64,000 nt of DNA from Methylophaga pinxianii (lineage in GTDB: Bacteria; Pseudomonadota; Gammaproteobacteria; Nitrosococcales; Methylophagaceae), in assembly GCF_020447225.1 (NCBI RefSeq), contig NZ_JAJAEO010000187.1, forward strand, positions 26,921 to 90,920, written 5' to 3'. The notes under the pieces were generated by a model that worked only from the letters and a program-made list of their open reading frames with translations, was not told the origin of the DNA and did no database searches. How positions within the stretch are numbered: the first letter of the stretch is position 1; each line of letters starts with the position of its first letter. Made by a program: the position numbers and the translations under genes. Below are positions 36,318 through 46,597 of this stretch, piece after piece.

Positions 36318-39016
36318 TATTTAATAGCGCCATGGCAGTTTTTGAATTTTTTCCCACTACCACATGGACATGGATCATTTCGGCCGACTTTTTTCCCATC
36401 GCGCGTTAACGGCTGGTTGGCAGTTGGATGTTCCGCTTCTTCAGAGGCACTTTCATGCTGATATTCGACATCAGCCGACTGGCGACGCTGTTCATCGACG
36501 GCAGCGACATCTTCAGGAGCGCGGACTTTCACGCGGGAAATCAAACTGATAACCTCATGTTTCAGGCTATCCAACATAGCGGTGAACAGCTGAAAGGCTT
36601 CGCGTTTATATTCTTGTTTAGGATCTTTTTGAGCATAACCACGCAGATTAATGCCCTGACGTAAATAATCCATTTGCGCCAGATGTTCTTTCCATTGGGT
36701 ATCCAGCGTTTGCAACATGATGGCCTTTTCGAAGTGACGCATCAATTCAGCACCAACCGTCTCTTCTTTGATTTGATATGCGGCTTCAGCTTCCTCGATA
36801 ATACGTTCACGCAATTTTTCTTCATGCAATGTATCGTCCGCTTCCAACCAGCCACTGATATCCAGATCCAAGGCAAAATCGTCGCGTAATGCCTGTTCCA
36901 GGCCACTGATATTCCATTGTTCATCGATGCTGTTTGGTGGAACGTACAAACTGATAACATCATCAATAACGCCTCTACGCATCGAGATAATGGTTTCAGA
37001 TACATCATCTGCAGCCATTAATTCATTACGCTGCTCGTATATAACTTTACGTTGATCATTGGCTACATCATCAAACTGCAATAATTGCTTACGGATATCG
37101 AAGTTATGCCCTTCCACTTTACGCTGTGCATTTTCGATAGCACGACTGACCCAGGGATGTTCGATTGCCTCACCCTCTTCCATGCCCAGTTTCTGCATCA
37201 AACCAGCCATGCGCTCGGATGCAAAAATTCGCATCAGATTATCTTCCAGCGACAAGTAAAAACGGGTTGAACCGGGATCGCCTTGACGCCCAGAACGACC
37301 ACGCAACTGATTATCGATCCGCCGTGATTCATGACGCTCAGTACCGATGATATGCAAACCACCCGCTTGTAATACTGAATCGTGGCGTTTCTGCCAGTCA
37401 GCTTTCACTTTTGCTTTTGCGGCCTCGTCGGCATCTTCACCTAATTTTTCCATCTCCGCTTCGAGACTGCCGCCGAGCACAATATCAGTACCGCGACCCG
37501 CCATATTGGTAGCGATAGTCACCGAACCGGGCTTACCAGCTTCGGCAATGATATGCGCTTCTTTTTCGTGGAATTTGGCATTCAACACTTCATGTGGAAT
37601 CTTGGCTTTTGTCAGCAATTTATCCAGATATTCTGAGCTTTCAATAGATGCCGTACCGACAAGAACAGGTTGCTGGCGTTTAATGCATTCCTGGATGTCC
37701 AGCAAAATGGCATCAAACTTTTCTTTTGCTGTCAGGAAAATACGATCCGCTTCATCTTTACGTTGCATTGGACGATGAGTTGGAATAACGACGACTTCCA
37801 GGCCATAAATTGACTGTAATTCATAAGCTTCGGTATCTGCCGTACCCGTCATACCAGACAGTTTTTTATACAGACGGAAATAGTTCTGGAACGTGATTGA
37901 AGCCAGAGTTTGGTTTTCGTTCTGTATCTTCACGCCCTCTTTGGCTTCAATGGCTTGATGTAAACCTTCTGACCAGCGGCGCCCCGGCATGGTACGGCCA
38001 GTGAATTCATCGACGATAACTATTTGGTCATCCTGAACAATATATTCAATATCTTTATGAAACAGTACATGCGCCCGTAAGGCCGCGGTAACATGGTGCA
38101 TCAGGCCAATATTTGCCGCATCATACAAACTGGCATCAGCATCCAATAGACCGGCATCGGTTAATAACTGCTCGATTTTTTCATGACCCGCTTCAGTAAA
38201 GTGAACTTGCTTGTTTTTTTCATCAACGGTGTAATCACCGGGTACGGTAATATCCTCTTCTTCCCCTTCCTGTTTGGTCAGATTCGGAATTAATTTATTA
38301 ATCTGTATATAACGTTCAGAACTGTCTTCAGCTGGACCGGAAATAATCAGCGGAGTCCGTGCTTCGTCAATCAGAATCGAGTCAACTTCATCGATAACAG
38401 CAAAATTTAATGATCGCTGAACCCGGTCTTCAAGACGAAAGGCCATATTGTCGCGAAGATAGTCAAAGCCAAATTCATTATTGGTACCGTATGTGATATC
38501 CGCTGCATAGGCTTCCCGACGTTCATCACCACTCAAACCACTAACAATGACACCTGTTGTAAGTCCAAGAAAACCGTAAAGCTTGCTCATCCATGCTGCG
38601 TCACGTTTTGCCAGGTAATCATTGACTGTTATAACGTGAACACCTTCCCCCGACAGAGCATTCAGATAAACCGCTAGCGTGGCAACAAGTGTTTTACCTT
38701 CACCGGTTTTCATTTCAGCCACTTTGCCATCGTTGAGCACCATGCCGCCGATCAGCTGCACGTCAAAATGACGCATTTGCATCACTCGTTTGCCTGCCTC
38801 ACGAACTACAGCAAAGGCTTCCACCAAAAGATCATTAAGTGTTTGGCCGTCTGTCAGTCTTTGTTTGAATTCAATGGTTTTAGCTCTGAGAGCAGCATCG
38901 TCAAGCTTCTCGTATTCACTCTCCAACGCATTGATTAGGCCAATTTGTTTCTGCAGTTTTTTGATTACACGCTCATTACGACTGCCGAAAACCTTACTGA
39001 AGAACTTGCCTACCAT
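36317..39016 (-). CDS. secA: Preprotein translocase motor ATPase SecA
   Basis: 899 residues, full length. Walker [14 protein letters not shown] (about 108), the [11 protein letters not shown] helicase region, [11 protein letters not shown] for Walker B, the second ATPase fold with [14 protein letters not shown], and the C-terminal zinc tail [19 protein letters not shown] that contacts SecB and lipids. SecA drives export through SecYEG. A TATAAT box reading toward it lies at 39073-39078. As in many gammaproteobacteria outside the enterics, argJ follows and there is no secM. Confidence 0.97.
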   Translation of the reverse strand: MVGKFFSKVFGSRNERVIKKLQKQIGLINALESEYEKLDDAALRAKTIEFKQRLTDGQTLNDLLVEAFAVVREAGKRVMQMRHFDVQLIGGMVLNDGKVAEMKTGEGKTLVATLAVYLNALSGEGVHVITVNDYLAKRDAAWMSKLYGFLGLTTGVIVSGLSGDERREAYAADITYGTNNEFGFDYLRDNMAFRLEDRVQRSLNFAVIDEVDSILIDEARTPLIISGPAEDSSERYIQINKLIPNLTKQEGEEEDITVPGDYTVDEKNKQVHFTEAGHEKIEQLLTDAGLLDADASLYDAANIGLMHHVTAALRAHVLFHKDIEYIVQDDQIVIVDEFTGRTMPGRRWSEGLHQAIEAKEGVKIQNENQTLASITFQNYFRLYKKLSGMTGTADTEAYELQSIYGLEVVVIPTHRPMQRKDEADRIFLTAKEKFDAILLDIQECIKRQQPVLVGTASIESSEYLDKLLTKAKIPHEVLNAKFHEKEAHIIAEAGKPGSVTIATNMAGRGTDIVLGGSLEAEMEKLGEDADEAAKAKVKADWQKRHDSVLQAGGLHIIGTERHESRRIDNQLRGRSGRQGDPGSTRFYLSLEDNLMRIFASERMAGLMQKLGMEEGEAIEHPWVSRAIENAQRKVEGHNFDIRKQLLQFDDVANDQRKVIYEQRNELMAADDVSETIISMRRGVIDDVISLYVPPNSIDEQWNISGLEQALRDDFALDLDISGWLEADDTLHEEKLRERIIEEAEAAYQIKEETVGAELMRHFEKAIMLQTLDTQWKEHLAQMDYLRQGINLRGYAQKDPKQEYKREAFQLFTAMLDSLKHEVISLISRVKVRAPEDVAAVDEQRRQSADVEYQHESASEEAEHPTANQPLTRDGKKVGRNDPCPCGSGKKFKNCHGAIK

Positions 39017-39072
39017 GACTAAAACTACCTGTTGAGTTGTGCCGAATTGACGACGGTTTGATTAATCGCGTG

Positions 39073-39078
39073 ATTATA
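39073..39078 (-). promoter_or_regulatory. Candidate -10 box for secA
   Basis: TATAAT on the minus strand, about 60 nt upstream of the secA ATG. No convincing -35 hexamer is found at 16-18 nt, so the promoter assignment is tentative. Confidence 0.4.
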
Positions 39079-39109
39079 ACGCGTACTGTTGGGAAGATCG
39101 AAAGGGACC

Positions 39110-39142
39110 TGCCACACTTTTTTTAAGTGGTGGCATTTTTTT
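39110..39142 (+). terminator. Plus-strand intrinsic terminator in the secA / M23-peptidase gap
   Basis: TGCCAC-ACTT / AAGTGGTGGCA stem (one bulge), 5-nt loop and T7 tail, all in plus orientation, although both flanking genes are on the minus strand. Read on the minus strand the stem is not followed by T. It may stop antisense transcripts or end an unannotated plus-strand RNA. Confidence 0.7.
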
Positions 39143-39157
39143 CAATTGCAATAAGCA

Positions 39158-40078
39158 TTATTCGATGTAATTAAAAGGGTTAACCGATTTACCGTCTCTT
39201 AGCACTTCGAAATGGACATGCGGACCTGTTGAACGGCCAGTTGACCCCATCAGCGCAATCACATCCCCTTTGCTGACTCGATCACCAGTATTCACTTCAA
39301 TCGATTTGTTATGGGCATATCGAGTGAGGTAACCGTTTCCATGATCGATTTCTACCAAACCACCATAACCACCACGCATGCCTGCCCAGCTAACAATACC
39401 ATCGGCAACCGAAATAACCGCACTTCCCGTTTTACCGGCAAAGTCTATCCCGTCATGAAACACTTTTTTGCCATTAAAAGGATCGACACGGTAACCATAG
39501 AAAGAGGAAATCCATCCCTCCTGAATTGGTCTGCCAGTCGGGATGGCACCTGTAATATTTTCATTGGTGATCAAATAATCCTGCAAAGCAGTCAGCGTAT
39601 CTTGTTGATCAGCAAAGTCTTGAGATAATTGAACTAAACTTTCTTCAAACTCTGCATTAGATAGCCAATCCCCTGATTTTTCGATCCCACCCATGCCCGG
39701 TGCAAAGTCCAAATCAAAATCACTTAATTCAAATCCAGCTATTTCAGCCAACCGTTGGCTTAACATTTTTAAACGGATTGCTTCAGCTTGCAGCCCCCCC
39801 AGTTGCTGTGCGTAGAAACCTTGGATCGCTTCATTTTCAGTGGTGTTATCACTGATTGAATAGGCAGGTGATTTAGGAGTCAGGAGTTGTGCTGTAGGAA
39901 AAAACTTTGAATTTTCTGTTGTTGTAATGTTGGTTTTTTCTTCGATGAATTTCATTGCAGAAACCGTTACAGCAATGGTTATCGACAAAAGAAATGTCGC
40001 GAGCAACATCAATCGCGTTCGGCTTAGATGCCAATGCTTGTGGCCGGTGTTGTCGGCGGATATTATGATAATCTGCAT
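39158..40078 (-). CDS. M23 (LytM-type) peptidoglycan endopeptidase, membrane-anchored
   Basis: 306 residues. A membrane anchor (RLMLLATFLLSITIAVTVSA, about 22-42) precedes a short coiled region (about 85-185) and the M23 domain (about 205-306). Zinc ligands are visible: H and D in FHDGIDFAG and H in HVHFE, with the RYAHN loop. Start at 40078 has GAGGA; an upstream in-frame start at 40111 would overlap dciA. The position between secA and lpxC/dciA is common in non-enteric gammaproteobacteria. It probably cleaves cross-links or activates amidases; which one is not shown by the sequence. Confidence 0.9.
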   Translation of the reverse strand: MQIIIISADNTGHKHWHLSRTRLMLLATFLLSITIAVTVSAMKFIEEKTNITTTENSKFFPTAQLLTPKSPAYSISDNTTENEAIQGFYAQQLGGLQAEAIRLKMLSQRLAEIAGFELSDFDLDFAPGMGGIEKSGDWLSNAEFEESLVQLSQDFADQQDTLTALQDYLITNENITGAIPTGRPIQEGWISSFYGYRVDPFNGKKVFHDGIDFAGKTGSAVISVADGIVSWAGMRGGYGGLVEIDHGNGYLTRYAHNKSIEVNTGDRVSKGDVIALMGSTGRSTGPHVHFEVLRDGKSVNPFNYIE

Positions 40079-40104
40079 ACTTATCCTCGTCCCGGGTTTG
40101 AGAC

Positions 40105-40557
40105 ATGTCAAATAAACCGCTTCATTTCACTACTGTTTGCAAGTCAAATCTGCTGTTACAGCAAATGTCGAAGCGCGCCCAAAAATTAACCCAGCTTAAC
40201 AGCATTCTGCAAGAAATTTTACCTCCACAGTTCGCAGGTCATTGCCAGCTGGCGAATATGAAAGACCAGAAAATTGTCATTCATACCGAAAATGCGGCAA
40301 TAGCAAGCCTGTTACGCTTTCATTCCGCAACCATTTGTAAAACTTTTTCCAGTCAGTTAGCTGAAAAAATTGTACGAGTGGATGTCAAGGTTAAACCCAA
40401 TCATCCGCGCCCACCATCCACCCAGTCCAATATTATCGATATGTCTCATAACAATGCAGCGCTGATTGAACAGACCGCCGCCGGTTTAGACGATGGTCAG
40501 CTCAAAACAGCGCTGCGTAGACTCGCAAAGCGAGGTAGAACTGATAAAGAAGACTAA
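40105..40557 (+). CDS. dciA: DciA-type replicative-helicase loader (DUF721)
   Basis: 150 residues, the only plus-strand gene between 34025 and 59485. The DUF721 core ([45 protein letters not shown]) is clear; the C-terminal half is low in structure. DciA loads DnaB at the origin in bacteria that lack DnaC, the ancestral arrangement. It starts 26 nt from the divergent M23-gene start and overlaps the end of lpxC by 4 nt, so its promoter must lie in the M23 gene or its leader. Confidence 0.88.
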   Translation: MSNKPLHFTTVCKSNLLLQQMSKRAQKLTQLNSILQEILPPQFAGHCQLANMKDQKIVIHTENAAIASLLRFHSATICKTFSSQLAEKIVRVDVKVKPNHPRPPSTQSNIIDMSHNNAALIEQTAAGLDDGQLKTALRRLAKRGRTDKED

Positions 40558-41471
40558 CTGACTATTGAAGCAGCAGGACGACTGAACACGATTGGGGCGT
40601 CTGCATCCTCTTCAAATGTCACCAATTCCCAGCAATCTTCCTGGGCAATGAGCTTACGTAATAAGCGATTGTTCACTTCGTGACCTGATTTGTGTCCAAC
40701 AAAAGCACCAATCAAGCTATGGCCAAGCAAATATAAGTCACCAATCGCATCAAGTACTTTATGACGTACAAATTCATCTTCGTAGCGTAGGCCATCTTCA
40801 TTTAAAACGCGAAAATCATCTACCACGATGGCGTTGTCCATACTGCCACCTAATGCTAAATTCATTTCACGTAACTTTTCGATGTCTTTCATAAAACCAA
40901 ATGTTCTGGCCCGACTGACTTCACGAACAAATGATGTGGAGGAGAAATCAACATCAACTTGTTGTGGCCTGCCGGTAAACGCCGGATGTTCAAAATCGAT
41001 CGTGAAAGAGACTTTGAAACCTTCAAAGGGCTCAAATTTGGCCCACTTATCACCATCTTCCAGTAATACAGGCTTTTTGATACGAATAAATTGTTTGGCG
41101 ACAGATTGTTCTTCAATACCTGCAGATTGCACCAAAAATACAAAAGGACCGGCACTGCCGTCCATAATTGGGACTTCTGCTGCATTCAGATCAATATAAG
41201 CATTATCGATACCCAGTCCGGCAAAGGCCGACAATAGATGTTCTACCGTTGAAACCCGCTGGCCATTTTGAATCAATGTGGTTGACAGGGCTGTTTCCCC
41301 CACATTCTCCGCTTTGGCCTCGATTTCAACGACAGGATCCAAATCCACTCTACGGAAGATGATGCCAGTATTAGGGGCAGCCGGACGCAGTGTTAAATAG
41401 ACCATCTCACCGCTGTGTAATCCCACACCTGTGGCACGAATCACATTTTTCAATGTTCGTTGCTTTATCAA
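40554..41471 (-). CDS. lpxC: UDP-3-O-acyl-N-acetylglucosamine deacetylase LpxC
   Basis: 305 residues. First committed step of lipid A synthesis; zinc-dependent. Motifs: [23 protein letters not shown] (zinc His), DGSAGPFVF and the [14 protein letters not shown] helix with two zinc ligands. Family length is about 305. It follows ftsZ by 71 nt, at the usual end of the dcw cluster. It converges with dciA with a 4-base overlap. Confidence 0.97.
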   Translation of the reverse strand: MIKQRTLKNVIRATGVGLHSGEMVYLTLRPAAPNTGIIFRRVDLDPVVEIEAKAENVGETALSTTLIQNGQRVSTVEHLLSAFAGLGIDNAYIDLNAAEVPIMDGSAGPFVFLVQSAGIEEQSVAKQFIRIKKPVLLEDGDKWAKFEPFEGFKVSFTIDFEHPAFTGRPQQVDVDFSSTSFVREVSRARTFGFMKDIEKLREMNLALGGSMDNAIVVDDFRVLNEDGLRYEDEFVRHKVLDAIGDLYLLGHSLIGAFVGHKSGHEVNNRLLRKLIAQEDCWELVTFEEDADAPIVFSRPAASIVS

Positions 41472-41542
41472 GGTGCTTTACCCCCTTCTAGTTTAATCAT
41501 CCGAGAATAATATCATAGGCTTATATTACTTCACCATCTACG

Positions 41543-42700
41543 TTAGTCAGCTTGTCTACGTAAGAATGCCGGAATATCCAAATAATCCATATTGACATCA
41601 CCATTAGCCGCCTGTTTATGCTCACTATTACGACCATTGCGTAAAACAGTTGGTTCATCGTAATCGATATCTACCGGCTTTTTAACAATTTCGATTTGCG
41701 GCGCAGAACTGGTTTCTATTGGTTTTGCAATGGCTGCCCTTGCTGCTCCCAAACCGGTTGCTACCACAGTGACACGTAATTCATCTGTCATTTCAGGATC
41801 AATGACGGTACCAACAACTACAGTGGCGTCATCTGAGGCAAATTCTTTAATGGTATTACCGACTTCTTCAAACTCACCGATACTCATATCCAAACCGGCT
41901 GTAATATTGACAAGTACACCACGAGCACCAGCCAAATCGACATCTTCCAGCAATGGGCTTGAGACAGCCAGTCTTGCTGCTTCAGCGGCACGGTTTTCAC
42001 CTGACGCACGGCCTGTTCCCATCATTGCCATACCCATTTCAGACATCACTGTGCGTACGTCAGCAAAGTCGACATTGATCATACCTTCACGAGTGATCAA
42101 CTCGGCAATACCCTGAACTGCGCCCAATAACACATCGTTGGCTGATTTAAAGGCATTCAGTAAGCTCATTTCTTTGCCTAATACTTTCAGCAGTTTTTCA
42201 TTTGGAATGGTAATTAACGAGTCGACATGTTGGCCCAGTTCTTCAATACCGGCTGTGGCGACTTTAAGTCTTTTTCCACCTTCGAAAGGGAAGGGTTTCG
42301 TCACAACGGCAACCGTTAAAATACCCATTTCCTTGGCAACTTGAGCAACAACCGGAGCAGCTCCAGTACCTGTTCCACCCCCCATACCAGCCGTAATAAA
42401 GACCATATCAGCACCACGGATCACATCCATAATACGTTCACGATCTTCCAATGCTGCCTGACGACCAACATCCGGGTTGGCACCGGCACCGAGTCCTTTG
42501 GTGATATCTGTACCTAATTGTAAATGGGTTGTGGCATTACTTTTACGTAAGGCCTGTGCATCTGTATTGGCACAAATAAAATCCACACCTTCAATTTTAT
42601 TGGCCACCATGTGTTCCAAGGCGTTACCACCGCCACCACCAACACCGATGACTTTGATAACCGCATTTGCTGTATATGTATCAATCAATTCAAATGTCAT
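41543..42700 (-). CDS. ftsZ: Cell-division tubulin homologue FtsZ
   Basis: 385 residues. Tubulin signature [11 protein letters not shown] (about 107), T7 loop [12 protein letters not shown]-terminal [13 protein letters not shown], and the conserved C-terminal peptide [12 protein letters not shown] that binds FtsA/ZipA. It polymerises with GTP into the Z ring. It is the last division gene of the dcw cluster, 36 nt after ftsA. Confidence 0.98.
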   Translation of the reverse strand: MTFELIDTYTANAVIKVIGVGGGGGNALEHMVANKIEGVDFICANTDAQALRKSNATTHLQLGTDITKGLGAGANPDVGRQAALEDRERIMDVIRGADMVFITAGMGGGTGTGAAPVVAQVAKEMGILTVAVVTKPFPFEGGKRLKVATAGIEELGQHVDSLITIPNEKLLKVLGKEMSLLNAFKSANDVLLGAVQGIAELITREGMINVDFADVRTVMSEMGMAMMGTGRASGENRAAEAARLAVSSPLLEDVDLAGARGVLVNITAGLDMSIGEFEEVGNTIKEFASDDATVVVGTVIDPEMTDELRVTVVATGLGAARAAIAKPIETSSAPQIEIVKKPVDIDYDEPTVLRNGRNSEHKQAANGDVNMDYLDIPAFLRRQAD

Positions 42701-42736
42701 GATTTTCTCCCCTCTTTATTTACTAACAAGGCTTGC

Positions 42737-43987
42737 TCAGAAATTGCCCTGAAACCAACTTTTCATTCTGGCAAGCATTCCTTTAAAACCATCCGAAATC
42801 ACAGATTCACTGTGTCCGGTACTCACTTGTTCATTTCCAAACAGTAATAAACCCACCCCCGTGGCATGGATTGGATTACGTACTACATCTACTAAACCGC
42901 CAACATGCTGCGGCACACCTAACCTTACGGGCAGATGAAAAACCTCTTCTGCCAACTCAATGGCACCTTCCATTTTTGAACTGCCGCCGGTCAAAACCAC
43001 ACCAGCTGCCAGCATTTCTTCAAAACCGCTGCGTCGCAGTTCTGCTTGAACCAACATTAATAATTCTTCATAACGGGGCTCAACCACTTCCGCCAGCGTC
43101 TGTCTTGCAAGCTGGCGTGGTGGTCTGTCACCTACACTGGGAACTTCAATAGTTTCGTCTTCCCGTGCCAGCTGGGTTAAGGCACAGGCATATTTGATTT
43201 TGATTTCTTCGGCATATTGCGTAGGCGTTCTTAATGCCACCGCTATATCGTTAGTGACCTGATCCCCCGCAATTGGAATGACAGCGGTATGACGGATAGC
43301 GCCATCGATAAATACTGCAATATCAGTTGTGCCACCACCAATGTCCACTAAGCAGACACCCAGCTCTTTTTCATCCTGTTCCAGCACCGCATAGCTGGAA
43401 GCCATTTGTTCCAATATGATTCCGTCAACCACCAGTCCACAACGTTCAATACATTTGGTGATATTTTGTGCCGCGCTGACAGCACCGGTAATCAAGTGCA
43501 CTTTGGCTTCCAGACGAACACCTGACATGCCGATAGGCTCACGAATGCCTTCTTGATTATCGATAATGAATTCTTGTGGCAGCACATGCAGTAACTGCTG
43601 ATCGCCCGGGAAATGAACGGCGCGTGCGGCATCCAACACCCGATCCAAATCTCCTTGCGTCACTTCTTTATCACGAATTGCCACGGTGCCATGAGAGTTC
43701 AAACTGCGAATATGGCTGCCGGCAATGCCCGCGAATACGGAATGAATCTGGCATCCGGCCATCAGTTCAGCTTCTTCTATTGCTCGCTGAATGGATTGCA
43801 CTGTTGATTCGATATTTACGACCACACCTTTTTTCATGCCTCGGGCAGGATGCGAGCCGATTCCGATAATTTCTAATTTATTTTCATTGGGCCCGGCATC
43901 CAGAATGGGCGCGGCAACAATAGCGACGACCTTGGAGGTGCCAATATCCAGTCCAACGATCAGTTCTCTTTCAATTCGTTTCGACAT
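42737..43987 (-). CDS. ftsA: Actin-like divisome anchor FtsA
   Basis: 416 residues. Actin-fold motifs GLDIGTSKVVAIVA (phosphate 1), VCLVDIGGGTTDIAVF (phosphate 2) and VLTGGSSKMEGAI (adenosine), the SHS2-type 1C domain in between, and a C-terminal amphipathic membrane helix (MLARMKSWFQGNF). It tethers FtsZ to the membrane. Its ATG and the ftsQ TAA share one base. Confidence 0.98.
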   Translation of the reverse strand: MSKRIERELIVGLDIGTSKVVAIVAAPILDAGPNENKLEIIGIGSHPARGMKKGVVVNIESTVQSIQRAIEEAELMAGCQIHSVFAGIAGSHIRSLNSHGTVAIRDKEVTQGDLDRVLDAARAVHFPGDQQLLHVLPQEFIIDNQEGIREPIGMSGVRLEAKVHLITGAVSAAQNITKCIERCGLVVDGIILEQMASSYAVLEQDEKELGVCLVDIGGGTTDIAVFIDGAIRHTAVIPIAGDQVTNDIAVALRTPTQYAEEIKIKYACALTQLAREDETIEVPSVGDRPPRQLARQTLAEVVEPRYEELLMLVQAELRRSGFEEMLAAGVVLTGGSSKMEGAIELAEEVFHLPVRLGVPQHVGGLVDVVRNPIHATGVGLLLFGNEQVSTGHSESVISDGFKGMLARMKSWFQGNF

Positions 43988-44772
43988 TACACAATTCCAT
44001 TAAAATCAGGTTGCTTACCGTTTTTCCAGACAACTGCTAGTCCGTTGGTATAGCGCATATCTACAATTTTGATTTGATCGCGATAACTTGCGAGCGGGCC
44101 TTCAAACACCCGAATAAATCTGGCTAACCTTTGCTCACTGGCAGCGCGCCCCAGCTGCAGTTGCATATCATCCGTAAATTGAATCTGCCAGGAACGACGT
44201 TCATCCATGGTCAGACTTTTCACTCTTAATCCCAACTTATCGACGGACTGCTGAATCGTCACCAACTGCCGTGACATCAATTCACTGCCTCCTTCAGGAC
44301 CAAATAATTGAATGAGTCCTTCTGGCATTTTTCCACTATCGGGATAAAACACCTGGCCACGCGTATTGACCAGACCGTCCTCATTCCAACGGGCAATCGC
44401 CTGATGCTCACTTACCATCAAATGCAACGTATCCGGCCAGACCCGTCTTACCTGAATTTGCGCCACCCAGGGCAAGGCCTCACCCGCCTGACGAATACCG
44501 GCTACATTTACATCCAGAAAACTGCCTGTGACATAAGGTGTCACCGCTTCAATTAATGCCTGTTTTTCGGTATTTATCAGTTCACCTTCGACTGTCACAT
44601 GCAAAATTGGCAAAGTATCGTCGTTGTTGATATAAACGGTGCCAAAAATCAACAGCAGGAGTACCAGAACCGTACTGATATTGCGTAACCGGCTTTTCCA
44701 GTTCACTGGTTCACGAGGCTTAACCGCCTGAGTACGTGTAGCTCCAGCAGTAGGACGTTGTCTGATAGCCAT
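43987..44772 (-). CDS. ftsQ: Divisome protein FtsQ
   Basis: 261 residues, bitopic. A basic N-terminus precedes one helix (about 30-50, STVLVLLLLIFGTVYI), then a POTRA domain (LPILHVTVEGELINTEKQ) and the FtsQ beta domain (VRRVWPDTLHLMVSEHQAIARWN, the family's most conserved stretch). It forms the FtsQLB complex with FtsL and FtsB. One-base overlap with both ddlB and ftsA. Confidence 0.95.
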   Translation of the reverse strand: MAIRQRPTAGATRTQAVKPREPVNWKSRLRNISTVLVLLLLIFGTVYINNDDTLPILHVTVEGELINTEKQALIEAVTPYVTGSFLDVNVAGIRQAGEALPWVAQIQVRRVWPDTLHLMVSEHQAIARWNEDGLVNTRGQVFYPDSGKMPEGLIQLFGPEGGSELMSRQLVTIQQSVDKLGLRVKSLTMDERRSWQIQFTDDMQLQLGRAASEQRLARFIRVFEGPLASYRDQIKIVDMRYTNGLAVVWKNGKQPDFNGIV

Positions 44773-45710
44773 CAGCGTTTATCCTCAAAACTGCTTTGCA
44801 GTACTTGTGCAACCAGATTTTCAAAACTGATCCCAGCCTGTCTTGCTGCCATTGGCACCAGGCTGTGGTCCGTCATACCGGGAACGCTATTCGCTTCAAG
44901 CAAATAAAAGTTGCCTTGTTGATCGGCCATTACATCGATACGGCCCCACCCCGACATATTGAGTGCATTGAAAGCATTGATTGCCAATTGCTGACAACGT
45001 TTTTCATCGGCATCACTTAAGCCACATGGACATAAGTACTCAGTAGAATCAGCCAAGTATTTCGCTTCAAAATCATAAAAATCTCTTGGCGTGGTCAAGC
45101 GAATAACGGGCAATGCCTCACCATTCAAAATGCTTACCGTGTATTCCGCACCATGAATCCATTGCTCTGCAATAACCTCATCGTCATAGTCAAAAGCAAG
45201 ATTAATGGCTTGTTCCAACGTCTCGGCAGAAGTCACCTTGCTCATGCCAATACTTGAACCTTCATTTACCGGTTTGATGACTATTGGCAATCCTAACTCT
45301 GCAACAAGTTGTGCCGGGCTGGACTGGCGGGTTAAACGCATATATTTAGGTGTTGGTAACCCCTGACTTTCCCAGACCTGTTTACTTAATCGTTTATTCA
45401 TCGACAATACTGCACCGGTAATGCCACTGCCGGTATAAGGCAGTTGCAACGACTGCAGAACACCCTGGATTTCCCCATCCTCACCACCACGTCCATGCAG
45501 GACAATAAATGCCCGATCAAAGTTATTCTGACGTAAATGCTCACTTACATTTTTGTCGACGTCTAACTCAACAGCATCCACGCCAAGCGACTGCAAAGCA
45601 GCTAAAACCGCATGACCACTTTTCAGTGAAATTTCACGTTCTGCAGAACGGCCTCCAAGCAGCACTGCAACTCGACCAAAACTGTTTGCATTAAATGCTA
45701 ATTCGCTCAT
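44772..45710 (-). CDS. ddlB: D-alanine-D-alanine ligase B
   Basis: 312 residues, ATP-grasp. VLLGGRSAEREISLKSG at the N-terminus, LHGRGGEDGEIQGVL, PYTGSG, KPVNEGSSIGMSKV and the ligand set near DVMADQQGNFYLLEANSVPGMT. Makes D-Ala-D-Ala for MurF. It overlaps murB by 4 bases (ATGA). Confidence 0.97.
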   Translation of the reverse strand: MSELAFNANSFGRVAVLLGGRSAEREISLKSGHAVLAALQSLGVDAVELDVDKNVSEHLRQNNFDRAFIVLHGRGGEDGEIQGVLQSLQLPYTGSGITGAVLSMNKRLSKQVWESQGLPTPKYMRLTRQSSPAQLVAELGLPIVIKPVNEGSSIGMSKVTSAETLEQAINLAFDYDDEVIAEQWIHGAEYTVSILNGEALPVIRLTTPRDFYDFEAKYLADSTEYLCPCGLSDADEKRCQQLAINAFNALNMSGWGRIDVMADQQGNFYLLEANSVPGMTDHSLVPMAARQAGISFENLVAQVLQSSFEDKR

Positions 45711-46597
45711 GCGTGTTCTCCGATAATGTGAACTTCGGGTATCAATCGCACTTTTGTCTCTGCTTCTACACGTTGTCTGACTAAATTAATCAGTGCTTCG
45801 ATATCTGCTGCACTGGCCGATCCATCACTCACAATAAAATTGGCATGTTTCTCTGAAACACTTGCACCACCGACTCGCAACCCTTTCAGACCGCATTGTT
45901 CGATGAGACGACCAGCATAGTCACCTTCGGGATTACGAAATACTGAACCGGCACAGGGTTGGTTTGTTGGTTGACTGTCATTACGCTTTTTCAATAAATT
46001 TCGTATCAATGCCGTTTCAACTTCTGCATCACCGCTTTGTAATTCCAAAGTCGCAGAAACAAACCATTCTTTCTCCGGTAGCTGTACGTGGCGATAGCTG
46101 ACTTTAAACTCATCGGCTGAGCGTTTTTTAAGTTCACCCTGCCGTGTGACCGTGGTGGTTTCTTTCACTAACTGCCAGGTCTCTGCCCCATGCGCTCCAG
46201 CATTCATCGCCAACGCACCACCTAAGGTGCCTGGAATACCGGCAAGAAAAGCCGCCCCACTTAATCCGTGCTTAGCCGATTGCTTGGCGACTTTACTGCA
46301 GTAAACGCCTACTTCGGCAGTAACTGTTTTCCCGCTTATCTCTAATGTCTGCATAGTGCCAGCCATACTGATTACTGTGCCGGCAAATCCACCATCACGT
46401 ATCAGTAAATTACTGCCCAATCCCAACCACAGTAATGGTTCATTGACTGGTAACTGACGTAAGAAAACCGCCAGATCATTTTTGTCCTTGGGCTGATAAA
46501 AACGATGAGCATTACCCCCAACCCGCCATGACGTATGCTGTGATAACGGCTCATTGGTTTTCAAATCGCCTTGTAGCTGAGAAAACATCGATACCAT
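45707..46597 (-). CDS. murB: UDP-N-acetylenolpyruvoylglucosamine reductase MurB
   Basis: 296 residues, FAD enzyme making UDP-MurNAc. Motifs: NTSWRVGG-like HTSWRVGGNAHRFYQP, LGLGSNLLIRDGGFAG, GIPGTLGGALAMNAGAHG, the catalytic Ser in PCAGSVFRNPEGDYAG, and a C-terminal Glu in LIPEVHIIG. ATG at 46597 has GGAG 8 nt upstream and shares a base with the murC TGA; an ATG at 46588 is an alternative. Having murB between murC and ddlB is usual outside the Enterobacteria. Confidence 0.96.
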   Translation of the reverse strand: MVSMFSQLQGDLKTNEPLSQHTSWRVGGNAHRFYQPKDKNDLAVFLRQLPVNEPLLWLGLGSNLLIRDGGFAGTVISMAGTMQTLEISGKTVTAEVGVYCSKVAKQSAKHGLSGAAFLAGIPGTLGGALAMNAGAHGAETWQLVKETTTVTRQGELKKRSADEFKVSYRHVQLPEKEWFVSATLELQSGDAEVETALIRNLLKKRNDSQPTNQPCAGSVFRNPEGDYAGRLIEQCGLKGLRVGGASVSEKHANFIVSDGSASAADIEALINLVRQRVEAETKVRLIPEVHIIGEHA

